Source of the DNA: Nansenia antarctica
Lineage: Eukaryota; Chordata; Actinopteri; Argentiniformes; Microstomatidae
DNA: 64,000 nucleotides
Reading direction: 5' to 3'
NCBI GenBank assembly: GCA_963989245.1
Contig: OZ022342.1
Location: 15,241,495 to 15,305,494, forward strand
Below the pieces are notes generated by a model. The model worked only from the letters and a program-made list of their open reading frames with translations, made no database searches and was not told the origin of the DNA. Below are positions 33,466 to 44,237 of this stretch, piece by piece. The stretch's first letter is position 1, and every line of letters begins with the position of its first letter. The position numbers and the translations under genes are program-made.

Positions 33466-34730
33466 ATGTGCTGGATGGTGGAGTATTGGTTCAGCGCATC
33501 CCATGGATACGTGGATCCACATACAAGGACATCTGCAAGCTGTACAGCGAGTATGTCACAAGGAAGTATGGAGAGGCAGTTGTTGTGTTCGGCGGTTAGC
33601 AGCTGGGTCCCAGTGTTTGCCCTCACATCCTCTTCATCCATGCAATAGCTGGGTGTGACACTACCTCCCGCATTTATGGCATTGGGAAAGGAGCTCCCCT
33701 CAAGAAATTCACAACCAGTGATGACTTCTGTGAGCAAGCTAAAGTGTTTGACACACAGTCAGCTACCACAGCAGAATGCACAATAACTCATCTTTTCACA
33801 ATAACAAAGAATGCTTTCCTGTGCCTGGACAATGGGGAGGGACAATGGGGAGGGACTATCGTTTTTGTGAGAAGGTAGCTATTAGCACTTTTCATGTACA
33901 GCCGCAGAGTCTGCCACCTACGTCAGCAGCAGCGAAGTACCACAGTCTTCGTGTGTCCTACCAGGTGCAGCAGTGGAAGGGAACCTCAAATGAACTCCTG
34001 CCACAAGAATGGGGATGGAAAGAGAGTGATGAGGCTTGTCCCTGTCCAAACTGACTTACCACCAGCTCCACAGGAACTCCTCCGGTTCATCAGATGCACC
34101 TGCAAGACAGACTGCAGCAGCCTGAGGTGCACATGCAAGAAGCATATGGCATCGAGTGCTCTGTTGCATGTAGCAACTGCAAAGGATTGGGGTGTGCAAA
34201 CTCATCTCAGGCTGCATGTGATGAAGATGATGACGATGAAGATGGTGAAGATGAACCAGACACCTACTGATACTACTGAAGTTTTACTTAAAAGTTAACA
34301 TGTTTACGTTTTTGTTCAATAGTGCCAACATGTTGATTAGTGCAAATCTACCAGTCACAAATATTTTGAAAGTAACATAAAAGTTATATTTTAATAATAT
34401 TGTTTTCAATTGTTGTTAATCAATGCCTATATTAATGTTGATTACTGCCAATTTATGTTGCCTTGTATAAAAGTATATTAATTTAGTGATTCGATTAAGG
34501 TTTCAACATTTTAAAGCTTTATAATGTCATTTTTGGAAGCAAAAACGTGTTACCAGGTTATGGTAAAAAGATATACTGTACTTTCCACCACTTGGATTTC
34601 TTACGACTTTTTATATGTCATATAGGAGACATTTATGAGCAATAAACAGTTGAAAGATTTTCTGTTGCAATTTGTCTGAGGTTCCCCCCTATTTTCTCAC
34701 AAAATGCCTGTACTATTAGCTATGGCTTTT

Positions 34731-35325
34731 TGCACTCGCTGCTATACTTGCGTCGAGTGACGTAAACGCGACTTGACAGTTCAGAAGGCGGGCGTTGCTA
34801 AATATCAGACATGTATCCGATATAATACCACCTCTTCGAATTTTAAAAAGTCAGATTTCACGTGACTTGCGCTGTTCACGCGGTCATGCATAAATCAAAC
34901 CCGAGTCACATGTGGGCCAAAAGATCGGATTTGGGTCACATTTCACTGCCTTGTGAACGAAGCTTAGGAAGCCAGGCTTCCTTTCTGTAGGCGGACAATG
35001 TGAAGAGGCATTGTATGATTCACTTTCATTTTGCAACTCTTGTTAAACTCTTGTTTTGATCCATTTATACATAACAAAAAAAAATGCATATGATATAACA
35101 AGCCTGAGCTTTTATCATTGTACCTGAATTACAGAGATAGTTTGAATGTGCATGTGAATAGTTTTCATCTTGCTTACTTTGCTCTTTAAGATTTAGCCCT
35201 TTGTGAAATGTGGTGCTTTTGGCTTTGGCCACCCATTATTATGAAATATTTATATTGTACAGTATAATCTTTGACTGAGTGGTTCATCCAGTACACCCAC
35301 TTGAATGGAGGGAATTGCTAATATT
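34731..35325. other. Spacer; possible half of a MITE at its left
   Basis: 34760-34975 has the look of a MITE arm (AAAAGATCGGATTTGGGTCA and GTGAACGAAGCTTAGG) but no partner end was found. The rest shows nothing. Confidence 0.4.
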
Positions 35326-36040
35326 GATATCAGAGACTGATAAATACATGTAGGAAATCTAAGGAGGTCAAGATTAAATTCATGCAAACTTGTGTCACGA
35401 CCAGAGATGGAACCCAAAGCAGAAACAAAGAGTATTTATTTATTTAATTTTCAGAGGTGAACTGGAGGGGCAGGCAGGCAGGTCGTCAGGCAGGCAGGCA
35501 GGCAGGCTGGTAGTCAGGTGGGTGGTCGGCAGGTAGGGTATCCTTAGGAGGGCACAGGTAGAACAGGGGTTAAACAGGGTAAAGCAGGCAAGCAGAGTTC
35601 GAGCAGGATGCTAGTAGTCGAACCAATCATAAATGGCAACGATCTGGAGTTGACTGGCAGCAGGTGCAGGGCTTAAGTAGGAGAGGGTTGAAGGCCAGAT
35701 TGCATACAGATGGTGTCAATGATTGCAGGTCGTGGCTCTGATGGCGGAGTTGTGACAGTCTGCCACATTTGTTTTCCTTGATCAGCTTTACAATATGTAT
35801 ACTTTACAATTGGTATACTTTACAACAGGTACATCAGGTTTTGACAATGTTTAGTTGATTTGGTTCAGTGGATTTTCCAAGGAATCTTCAGAATGTTCTT
35901 CAAGTTCAAATTCTTGTTATCCCACTTATGTGCAATCCCCCTTATATATGGATTAAAGTTTACAGAGGTCCGTAGAAGATTGTTTAGACAATGTAAGAAA
36001 CCTAAAGTGATTTTGCACAGAGAAAGAGGTCATGTTGTAA
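35326..36040 (+). pseudogene. OR4-like olfactory receptor pseudogene, 3' third only, split by an LTR
   Basis: Homology to OR4 starts at the ICL3 region (ACTGATAAATACATGTAGGA, 35337 onward), stops at ATGCAAACTTG (35392) and resumes at TCTGCCACATTTGTTTTCC (35759), running to the position of the OR4 stop (TAA at 36038-36040). The 5' two-thirds are absent. Besides the 365-bp insertion there is a local duplication of GTATACTTTACA near 35797-35830 and frameshifts. TM7 is still recognisable (NPPYIWIKVY-like and RRRLFRQCKKPK residues). It is a dead gene. Confidence 0.88.
35393..35757. mobile_element. Solo-LTR-like insertion in the OR pseudogene
   Basis: TGTCACGACCAGAGATGG... to ...GGAGTTGTGACA, 365 bp, ends inverted (TGTCAC/GTGACA). 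The first part matches the LTR remnant of the Gypsy element at 23439; the second half matches 41100-41224. It contains a GGCAGGCAGGCA-type microsatellite (about 35471-35510). The flank overlap is only GT, so no convincing TSD. Confidence 0.65.
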
Positions 36041-36071
36041 GAAAAGAAAAAAATAACATTCTTCCTTCTTA

Positions 36072-36736
36072 TAGCATATAGCACGGTGAGCTGCCTAAAC
36101 GACTACCGCCCGGTGGCACTCACACCAATCATCATGAAGTGCTTTGAGAAACTAGTCCGGGCCCACATAGTCACACGCCTCCCGCCCAACCTGGATCCAT
36201 ACCAGTTCGCCTACAGAGCCCACAGGTCCACAGAGGACGCCATCGCGACGACTCTCCACTCCACTCTATCCCACCTGGAGAGGGGAAACAGCTACGCGAG
36301 ACTGCTCTTTGTGGACTTCAGCTCTGCCTTCAACACCATCCTTCCAGACAGGCTAGTGACCAAACTACTAGACCTGGGTCTATCACACTCTATATGTGCA
36401 TGGATCAAGGACTTCCTGTCTGACCGCCCCCAGAGGGTGCGGGTGGGCTCCCACACCTCCACAGCCCTCAGACTCAGCACTGGGTCCCCCCAGGGCTGCG
36501 TGCTAAGCCCCATCCTCTACAACCTCTACACCTACGACTTCAACCCCGTCCACCCCAGCAACTCCATCGTAAAGTTTGCAGACGACACCACCGTGGTGGG
36601 CTGCATCTCGGGGGGGGACGAGGCGGCGTACAGGGATGAGGTAGAGCAGCTGAGCAAGCTGTGCAAGGTTAACAACCTGCTTCTGAACCAGTCAAAGACC
36701 CAGGAAATCATTGTGGACTTCAGGAGGAAAAAATGA
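36072..36736 (+). mobile_element. LINE (L2/Rex1-like) pol, reverse-transcriptase part
   Basis: An open frame covers most of the RT: CLNDYRPVALTPIIMKCFEK, LDPYQFAYRAHRSTEDAI, LFVDFSSAFNTI, TGSPQGCVLSPILYNLYTYD, KFADDTTVV (catalytic FADD), LLLNQSKTQEIIVDFRRKK, where an inserted LINE interrupts it. The 5' end is truncated inside the RT, right after the OR pseudogene. The coding resumes at 37534. Confidence 0.9.
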
Positions 36737-37533
36737 TGATGATGATGATGATGAAAACCTTTATTGTCCCCAATGGGGAAATTTTGTTGTCAAACAGCTT
36801 AGTTAGGGCAGACAGAAAACATTCAATAAATAAATAGATAAAACAGTGCAGGCTCAATAAGTAAAAAGTTCCAAGTTCCAAAGTTCCAGCTCCAGGTCTC
36901 CCCCACCCTGCAGGGCCTGGTTGTAGAGTCGGAGTGCAGCTGGAACAAAGGACTGTCCAAATCTTTTTGTACTTTGACGGGGGAGAACAAATCTGTGGCT
37001 GAACTTGCTCCTCATCCCCGCCAGCTCGCAGTACATCGGGTGGGAGGGATTGGCCAGCATGGCCGCCAGTTTTTTCCCCATCCTCTGTTCTGCCACCACC
37101 TCTAGGCTGTCCAGCCCGGTCCCCACCACAGAGCTGGCCTTCTTCACCAGTTTGTTTAGCTTCGCAGCATCCCTGGCACAGATGTTTCCACCCCAGCAGG
37201 CCACGGCGAAGAACAGAACGCTGGCAACCACCGACTGATAAAACATTCGCAGCAGCTTGTTGCAGACGCCGAAAGACCTCAGCCTTCTCAGGAAAAACAG
37301 TCTGCTCTGCCCTTTCCTGAGAAGAGCCTCGGTGTTGTCAGTCCAGTCCAGTTTGTTATTAATTTGTACTCCCAGGTACCTGTAGGAGTCCACCCTCTCG
37401 ACTTCCACCCCCTTGATGGTGATGGGGGCTGGGGTCCTTCTCTTCCTCCTAAAATCCACCACCAACTCCTTTGTTTTGCTGGTGTTAAGCAAAAGGTAGT
37501 TGGTGTCGCACCAAATCTGAGGTCCAGCCCCTG
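36733..37533 (-). mobile_element. Nested antisense LINE 3' half
   Basis: A (GAT)n tail (36735-36755) is followed by AAACCTTTATTGTCCCCAAT. On the minus strand a long open frame gives IWCDTNYLLLNTSKTKELVV, DFRRKRRTPAPITIKGVEVE, YRYLGVQINNKLDW, FFLRRLRSFGV, MLANPSHPMYCEL, FVPAALRLYN. It is 5'-truncated in the RT just after the catalytic box. It lies inside the pol gene of the plus-strand LINE. Confidence 0.9.
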
Positions 37534-38203
37534 CTCGTCGATGGAGGGAGCGTGGAGAGAGTCTCAACCCTCCGATTCCTGGGGGTGCACATACAGGATG
37601 ACCTGTCCTGGAAGATCAACACAGCAGCCATCATCAAGAAGGCACAACAGCGGCTCTTCTTCCTGAGAGTCCTCAGGAAAGACCACATCGGACAGGAGAT
37701 GCTGGTGACCTTCTACCGCTGTGCAGTGGAGAGCATCCTCACCTACTGCATCAGCATCTGGTTCTCCATCTGCACAGCCGCAGAGAGGAATGCGCTACAG
37801 AGAGTCGTGAGATCGGCCCAGAAGATCACCGGCGCCCCCCTCCCCTCTCTGGAAGAGCTGTACAACACACGCTGCCTCAGGAAGGCCTCCAAGATCTCCA
37901 GAGACCCATCCCACCTTGGGTACGAACACTTTGCTCGGCTGCCCTCGAAAAGGCGGTACAGGACCATGTTCGCAAGGACAAACAGACTGAAGCTCAGCTT
38001 CTACCCCAGGGCCATCCAGGCCCTGAACACAGCAAAGACCTAGGTTCTAGGCCCTGGACAATCTAGACAAATTGATGGCAGCTACTAGATTGAAATCAAG
38101 TGTAATACTGAAACACAACTGTGTACATTTCAAACCTGCAAACTGCGACACTTTAAATGAATGTGCAATAACACTATGTGCAATATGACAACCCTAGGGT
38201 ACA
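37534..38203 (+). mobile_element. LINE pol C-terminus and start of 3'UTR (continuation of 36072)
   Basis: The frame continues as VERVSTLRFLGVHIQDDLSW, FFLRVLRKDHIGQEML, YCISIWFS, NALQRVVRSAQKITGAPLPS, DPSHLGYEHFARLPSKRRYR and ends at 38043. The 3'UTR runs to the hAT insertion at 38212 and continues at 40617. Confidence 0.9.
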
Positions 38204-38211
38204 TAAGGTTC

Positions 38212-40608
38212 CAGTGGAGGCTGGTGACTTCCAGAATTGAGGAGGCCAATTTTTTTTCCGCTTGCTCGCTTCACTCGCGATGGAATGTTCCCTGTTCTTC
38301 TTATCTGTCTTTCTTAAAAATTATTAATTTGTGTTTGGCGGTACTGAAGGGATTGGGACACTCTCAGGATGGTGGATGAAGCAGCTTTTATTGCCTGCAC
38401 AATGGGTCATCAAATAAACAAAACAATTGGCATGAATCTCTGGTCCGCCTGCAGCAGCTATTGTCCCTTCTGCTCAGGCTCACAACATTCACCACAACAT
38501 ACTACATACAATCAATGACATGTCAAAAGCACTCAAACACTATGTCAATCAGACACACAACATACAATTCAGAACAATACTTCATCCATTTCTAAAATTT
38601 ATCCTGCAGAACAGCACTCATACACGCGTGTGGCGGAAAAAGGTACTACACGTGGAATGCAACATGACGTTACTGACTAGCCATGCCCTAGCTCGCGAAT
38701 GCTAGCAACACCACGAGTGGACTCTTACAAAATGCACCAAAACATAGAACTCAAACAACATATGTAATAAGTTACCTGCACAATGGGTCATGGTCCGCCT
38801 GCAGCAGCTATTGTCCCTTCTGCTCAGGCTCACAACATTCACCACAACATACTACATACAATTATTAATTATTAATATTAAAAAATGAAACTGTTCAATA
38901 AATCCTAAATGTTGTCTACCTATAAATCGCGCCAGAATCTCGCCGACTTCCGAGGTCATTTTAAGCAAAAGTATTTGGCCAAATGAGCTATTATATTCAG
39001 GGATAATAGCAGTGGCGGGCGGTGCATTTCACACCTAGGCCTTCAGTGATGTCCGACACATTCCTACCTGAATTATTCTACCTCTTAATACCATCGTTAT
39101 GACGCCATGGCTCTAGAAACTAGACAGAAACACAGTATAACCGGGCGTTGCATCACCTTAACATAGTCAGACAAGTACAACAGAGTTATATTAATATTTC
39201 CGAAGCATTTGTAATCAATAAATCCGCATTTACAATGAAGAGTGTTAAACTAACATCTTTAAGATCGCTACATTACCCACGTCTGTCGTCTCGTCCACCA
39301 TAATAGCGACAAAGGGTGCCTTTTTAATCTCCATTTTGATCTCTTCTCCCATCACTTCAGCAATAGCAAAAATCCGGTCGTTTTGTATTTTGCCTGACGT
39401 CCCAGTAAACACTTTGTTTGTGGACAGGTGGTAAATCTGGGTTGTTTTCAGCCAGAAAAGAAAGAAGCTCAACGTAGTTTCCTCTGTTTGTGGACTCGGC
39501 GCTTTTATCGTGTCCCCTAAATTAAAGTTATTGTTTACCCAAAAACAGGACACAATCGATCAGTATTATCGATCAGTCAACGGAGCTCCGTTTCCCTGCG
39601 CACTTTCAAAAGTTTCACATCTACCGGCATAGTTACGCATCTCAATAGTGAATATCAATAGTGCGTATCAATAGTGCGTATCAATAGTGCGTATCCAATC
39701 AAAAGACGTGCTGGGTGCTGACATCATTGAGCCTTACAGCAGGCGCCGTTGTTGCTTTTGCTCGCATCTACGTAGGTTTACTAGGTACGCCACAGGTTTT
39801 CTCGTTCCAACGTTAAGTTACAGGTCGGATTCGCGGCACCGTTTAACGTGCAGGCGGGCAGGTTTTGGAGCCCCCTAGCAACACATTTTGATTGGATAAA
39901 AGCTCTAACATAAAGGCCAGCCCTCCAAATCTCAATCGGAGACTGGAAGCAGCGCAACCAAGAGGAAAGCTATGAAATGAAGAGAATAGACTATGGGGAA
40001 TCATTAATACATATTTGTGGAAAAAATATATTAAAATAAAATGTATATTCTGATGATGTTTAGGCCAGCAGAGAAGGCCTTGCTGGCCCTGACGGCACAC
40101 CACTGGATAATAGCCATGGGTGTTCTAGTGTGTCCTGCACTGAAGTGACTGGCGAATTCTCAAAATGGCTTCATGTGATTGGACGAACAAAATGTCAATC
40201 TTTCAGCCCTGGACTCAATGCATGGTGAGGCCAGGCCTCCTGTGCCCACCCATTTTCAGTGATTTGGCCAATCACATATTGCCATGAAAAAAATTGCATT
40301 ACATTGACTTCTATGAGAAACCACTTTCCGACAGGAGGCCTGGCCTTTCCGACAGGAGGCCTGGCCTCCTTCAATACAAACGGATAGGGATTCTGGCCTG
40401 TAGGTGCTTTACAATTGCAATATTGGGTTTTAGCCATGGAAAAATTCAGATTTATGAACAAAACGGAAATAATATTAATATAATATAATATGTTAAATAA
40501 ATAAATAAATAAAATAAATATAATTATTGCTTTTTTAAATCTCTCTCTCTTCTCTCAAATTATTGGGGAGGCCAGGCCTCCTCCACCTCTATGGAGGAGC
40601 CTCCACTG
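38212..40608. mobile_element. hAT-type transposon, non-autonomous, in the LINE 3'UTR
   Basis: Starts CAGTGGAGGCTGG and ends GGAGGAGCCTCCACTG (11-bp TIR CAGTGGAGGCT). TAAGGTTC is duplicated exactly on both sides (38204-38211 and 40609-40616), the 8-bp TSD of hAT elements. The LINE 3'UTR reads continuously when it is removed. Inside, the TTGTCCCTTCTGCTCAGG block is repeated (38460-38520 and 38805-38865), and a second hAT lies at 39010-40105. No transposase of its own is seen. Confidence 0.93.
39010..40105 (-). mobile_element. Second hAT nested within the first, with transposase fragment
   Basis: Starts CAGTGGCGGGCGGTGCA and ends GACGGCACACCACTG. GATAATAG is duplicated on both sides (39002-39009 and 40106-40113). 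The minus strand (39245-39553) encodes about 100 residues of a hAT transposase: KIQNDRIFAIAEVMGEEIKM and APFVAIMVDETTDVGN, the latter containing the catalytic-domain start. Most of the transposase is deleted. A related partial copy is at 47811-48541. Confidence 0.93.
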
Positions 40609-40616
40609 TAAGGTTC

Positions 40617-40845
40617 AGAGAATAGGAAATGTTAGAATAGGTATAGCATAGCATAGAGTACAGCACAGTGTTTTATTTGTATAGTATAGTATAGTGGATA
40701 GTGTACATAGCCTTTATTTATGTAAACCAGCTCTTTTCCCTTCTTGTTTTTCGTTTTTTTTTTTCTAGCACCAGGGGAGCCCCCCCTCCCAAATGTCGTT
40801 GTTTGGTACCTGTACTATATCAATGACAATAAAGACCATTCATTA
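40617..40845 (+). mobile_element. LINE 3'UTR and tail (end of 36072 element)
   Basis: Continues the 3'UTR after the hAT. It ends in GTACCTGTACTATATCAATG, ACAATAAAGACC and a short ATTCATT tail. The inverse of this end is at 21247 onward. Confidence 0.85.
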
Positions 40846-41029
40846 ATTTTGACTGCCAATGGCCTCTGCTCTGGCCCAAGCATAGATTACTTTTTCTTGC
40901 AATGACTGATGGATAGAATGGATAGTAGGGGAAGGGCATTTTTCAGTTTTATCCAGGTTATGAAAGTGCAGATTGTAAGCTTTTAAATGATGTGTCCTAC
41001 ATTGAAATCTGAAAATAGTTGAAGAAGTC

Positions 41030-41224
41030 AAGAATCAAGGCGGAACCCAAATGCAGACACAGGACAGGCAGGTAAGAATTTGAGCAATGCATTTGATTCC
41101 TTCCAGTGGATGGTGATTGACTAGCAGCAGGTGCAGGGTATTAGTAGAGGAGAGTTGATGGCCAGATTGCAGACAAGTGGTGTCAATCACCGCGGGTCGT
41201 GGACATGGAGGCGGAGTGGTGACA
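41030..41224. mobile_element. Degenerate solo-LTR-like copy
   Basis: AAGAATCAAGGCGGAACCCA, CAGCAGGTGCAGGGTATTAG, GGCCAGATTGCAGACAAGTG, GGCGGAGTGGTGACA match the 35393-35757 insertion in order, with the middle deleted. Confidence 0.6.
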
Positions 41225-41325
41225 ATATGCTAATTTGAATGTTGGCACACCTCTAACCAAATACCGGAGAAATCCTCTGAATCAAAACACACGCAAAATC
41301 CAATGTGAATCCAATTCACAAATTA

Positions 41326-41781
41326 CCGTATTGACCCGAATATAAGACAGGTTTTTTCCCCAGAAAAAAAGTAAAAAAAACAACAGAGGAGGAGTTACGA
41401 TGCCAATTTTAAGACCATGGTGATCAATAAAGCAGAGGCATCAAACAACTGTCGAGCAGCCAAGAAATATGATATTACAGAGTGTAATGTTGATGGTGAG
41501 CCCAAAAAGATCGGCTTAAGAATGCTAACAGTCAGAGAAAAGCGGCCGCTTCCAGGAGATTGACAGGAGGGTGTGTGAATAAGTGACGAATGTATGCCCA
41601 TTACCAGAGCTGTCATTCAGCTCAAAGCCTTGTTTTATTCAATGTGAATACAAATCAAATGATTTCCTTTATTTAAAAAAATTAAAAGATTTGTCTTCAA
41701 AAAAGTCATTTTCCAAAAATGAGTCTTGAAAAAGGGAGGTTGTCTTATAATCACGGTCGCCTTATATTCGGGTCAATACGA
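41326..41781 (+). mobile_element. Pogo/Tigger-like Mariner derivative, 456 bp
   Basis: Terminal inverted repeats CGTATTGACCCGAATATAAG and its inverse lie at the ends, with TA on both sides (41324-41325 and 41782-41783). The flanks join to the sequence found uninterrupted at about 5060-5100 and 12180-12215. The interior encodes, with breaks, a pogo-type transposase N-terminus (RRSYDANFKTMVINKAEASN, NCRAAKKYD) and a few downstream residues. Internally deleted. Confidence 0.85.
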
Positions 41782-42346
41782 TAAGTATTTAGTGATCCTA
41801 AAACAGTTGTTTGTATATCGAGTGGGCTCTTCAACACTTAAACTTTCATAATATGCCAAAAACTTCTCTTTTTTTAGAACGTCATTGCTCATTTGTATGG
41901 AGGGTGTATCATGCCTGATTTAAATACAATACAAACATCGGAATGCAATACACACATCGGAATGGAATACACGTGTAACACCAAATACAATGCAAAAATA
42001 CGGAATGTTTGTGCCAAAATAAAAGCAATGTGTATTACATTTGAGCGCAGCGTATTCCATTCTAGCATGTGTATTGTATTTGGTCACGAGTGTATTGTAT
42101 TTGGTCACGAGTGTATTCCATTCTGCATGTGTATTACATTTGAGCGCTGTAGGTATTATGGCACTCGCAAATACAATGCAAATTAGTATCCGCCCATATG
42201 CAAATTAGTATCCGCCCATAGGTTCTGCCCTTTCCGGCCATAGGATTCGCGATGCCAACGATGACGACAGTTTCTGTAATAGCTTATTAATAAAGATTCG
42301 AAAAATTATGCTGACCATCGTATTATCTTAGTTTAATGTCATTTCA

Positions 42347-42817
42347 ATGAATCATATAACTTTTATTTACAACAAGCACAACACAAAAATCGCTATTATG
42401 CACCGTCTTTGTCCGCGAATAACACCGGCTGTGGAGGTGGTACACACTTTGCTAACTTCACCATCTGTCTACGGTCATTTTGAGCCCTTAACCACCGCGC
42501 TGACACCCCGAGAAGTTATGCTAGTTTTAACCGTAAACTCGATGAACCGGGAGTTCACCCAGCCGCTATTTCTACCCCGGAATTCCATTCAAATGCCCGC
42601 GTCAGTCAGCCTTTTCCGTAGAAATACATCGCTCCGTTATATATCTAACGTTACATGTTTTAAGGCTGATCTGTGCATGATAGTGCTGCATTATGTTGAT
42701 CTATTTATATCGATCTATAAACGCGGAGATTGGAGCCCCAGACAGCGCTGCACTCGTATCTATCAGCCTGTCTGTATAATGATGTCGTTGAATGCCGATG
42801 CTGTGGTACTGTGCTGA
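42347..42817 (+). CDS. Hypothetical ORF in left arm, 156 codons (doubtful)
   Basis: An open frame of 156 codons whose translation is identical to that at 45817-46287 in the opposite arm. Cysteines appear toward the end. No domain is recognised. The overlapping frame 42730-42927 (CRCCGTVLNE, CCHCCAP; CxxC-like pairs) is equally open in both arms. Identity of both frames in both arms reflects arm homogeneity, not coding constraint. Function unknown; it may well be noncoding. Confidence 0.2.
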   Translation: MNHITFIYNKHNTKIAIMHRLCPRITPAVEVVHTLLTSPSVYGHFEPLTTALTPREVMLVLTVNSMNREFTQPLFLPRNSIQMPASVSLFRRNTSLRYISNVTCFKADLCMIVLHYVDLFISIYKRGDWSPRQRCTRIYQPVCIMMSLNADAVVLC

Positions 42818-43460
42818 ATGAACCATTCGCTGACTGTCTTAATAAATCAAGTACAGAGATTCCAACCCGTGTTGAACATTCTATTTCCTTGTCAAATCGT
42901 GTATGCTGTCATTGCTGTGCACCATGAGATGACAAAGCATTTAAGATCACAATCCTCAATAGATTGATTCCATATTTCCGTAGAAATACATCGCTCCCTG
43001 TATAACGATATATATCTAACGTTACATGTTTTAATAGTAAGGGAATTTTACCAGATATTTGACCAATCTGCGAAGTAAATCGTTACCAAGACATTTCTTC
43101 ACCAATGTGTTTCTAAAGGTGTGTAATAACATGTCCTAAAAGGTTGAAATTCAACTCCTGTGGGAAACCTCATAAAAAACTGCTCAAAGTTGGGGTACCG
43201 ATAACCGATTTTCGAAAATTCGAAAATGCTTAAATTGGACTTGAGTAACTTTTGAGGGGTCAAACTAGGCATTTTTCATGATTCTGAGTTGATTGCAAGC
43301 ATTTATTTGTCACCAAGAGCACTTCCTGGTGCAACCCCCAAACCCCCCCACCCCCATTGGTGGTTGGCATTCAAAGTGAGGAAGTTTGGAGGTAACAGGT
43401 AACATTAGACAACATTAGACAGCACCAGCAGAGAGGCACTATGATGGGCATGGACTCTTA

Positions 43461-43844
43461 GTCATAGGCCTCACTACATGTGGAACAATAGAACCAGGCT
43501 GCTTGAGCTACTCACACAGCCCAGCAGAGAGGCACTATCATGGGCATGGACACTTAGTCATAGGCCTCACTACATGTGGAACAATAGAACCAGGCTGCTT
43601 GAGCTACTCACACAGCCCAGCAGAGAGGTACTATCATGGGCATGGAAACAGAGTCATAGGCCTCACTACATGTGGAACAATAGAACCAGGCTGCTTCATT
43701 TACTCACACAGCCCAGCAGAGAGACACTATCATGGGCATGGAAACAGAGTCATAGGCCTCACTACATGTGGAACAATAGAACCAGGCTGCTTCAGCTACT
43801 CACTCAGCCCAGCAGAGAGACACTCTGCTGGGCAGTAACTTACC
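43461..43844 (+). repeat. Four tandem 96-bp repeats at the inner end of the left arm
   Basis: GTCATAGGCCTCACTACATG recurs at 43461, 43557, 43653 and 43749, a period of exactly 96 bp, so two frames stay open over all copies (32-residue units such as HRPHYMWNNRTRLLELLTQP). The right arm contains only about one and a half units (45060-45165). Confidence 0.9.
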
Positions 43845-44237
43845 TGTTATGGAGGCCTAAAAAAAGGGAGATGAAAGTGAAGCTGAATAGCTTCACTCTC
43901 ACCTCCCATTGTGGAAGAGATGTACCAACATGAGATGTACCAAGGACTACCAGAGGTGTTCAGCTAGACACACAGCCCAGAGACAACACACCTTCCATGG
44001 GTGCTGTGACTAGGCCTGTGGCCCTATGCTGGAGGTCACATGAGCTCCAGGGCCTAACTGCTACTCTGTCAGTCCGATTAGGAGTGCTCTCACTGGGCCT
44101 AGCTGTCTACCATTCACCCCTCATCTGGAGCTCTGACCTCCAGGGCCTAACTGCTACTCTGTCAGTCCGATCAGGAGAGCCCTCACTGGGCCTAGCTGTC
44201 TACCAGTCACCCCTCTTCTGGAGCTATGACCTCCATG
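43845..44237. other. Spacer of the fold-back element with an imperfect ~115-bp duplication
   Basis: GGGCCTAACTGCTACTCTGT occurs at 44051 and again near 44143, followed by similar text (CACTGGGCCTAGCTGTCTAC). No gene is seen. Confidence 0.6.

Larger units (their letters stand above)
32536..34298 (+). pseudogene. Broken orphan protein: HPSVN block, GCDTTS block, Cys-rich C-terminus
   Basis: Three separable blocks lie in the same order on the plus strand. Block A (32740-33044): KDTLTVLNYLQERNPF, HPSVNVEKAKTIGNTILASM, KIDGEAVQVDPQLL. Block B (33470-33790): RIPWIRGSTYKDICKLYSEY, KYGEAVVVFGG then an in-frame stop, FIHAIAGCDTTSRIYGIGKG. Block C (33800-34298): LPPTSAAAKYHSLRVSYQVQ, NELLPQEWGWKESD, then in the next frame LPPAPQELLRFIRCTCKTDC and SSLRCTCKKH, ending with an acidic tail. 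From memory, proteins with this block order occur as multicopy orphans in fish and invertebrate genomes; I cannot name the family. GCDTTS...GIGKG resembles, only by analogy, the helix-hairpin-helix of FEN1/PIN-like nucleases. Minisatellites separate A from B. It is not functional here. Confidence 0.6.
31356..34730 (+). mobile_element. 3.4-kb inverted-end element carrying an orphan protein remnant
   Basis: The left end (AGTACAGGCATT..., ACCTCAGACAAATTGCAACA, AAATCCAAGTGGTGGAAAGT, 31374-31510) recurs inverted at 34567-34715, giving imperfect inverted ends of roughly 140 bp. Inside are an L2 fragment, two minisatellites and broken coding blocks (separate entries). The exact termini and a TSD could not be fixed. 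Confidence 0.6.

Noticed and set aside
43461..43844. CRISPR-like array or repeat protein
   Set aside because: Four directly adjacent 96-bp units without variable spacers; two frames are open simply because 96 is divisible by three, and this is vertebrate DNA.
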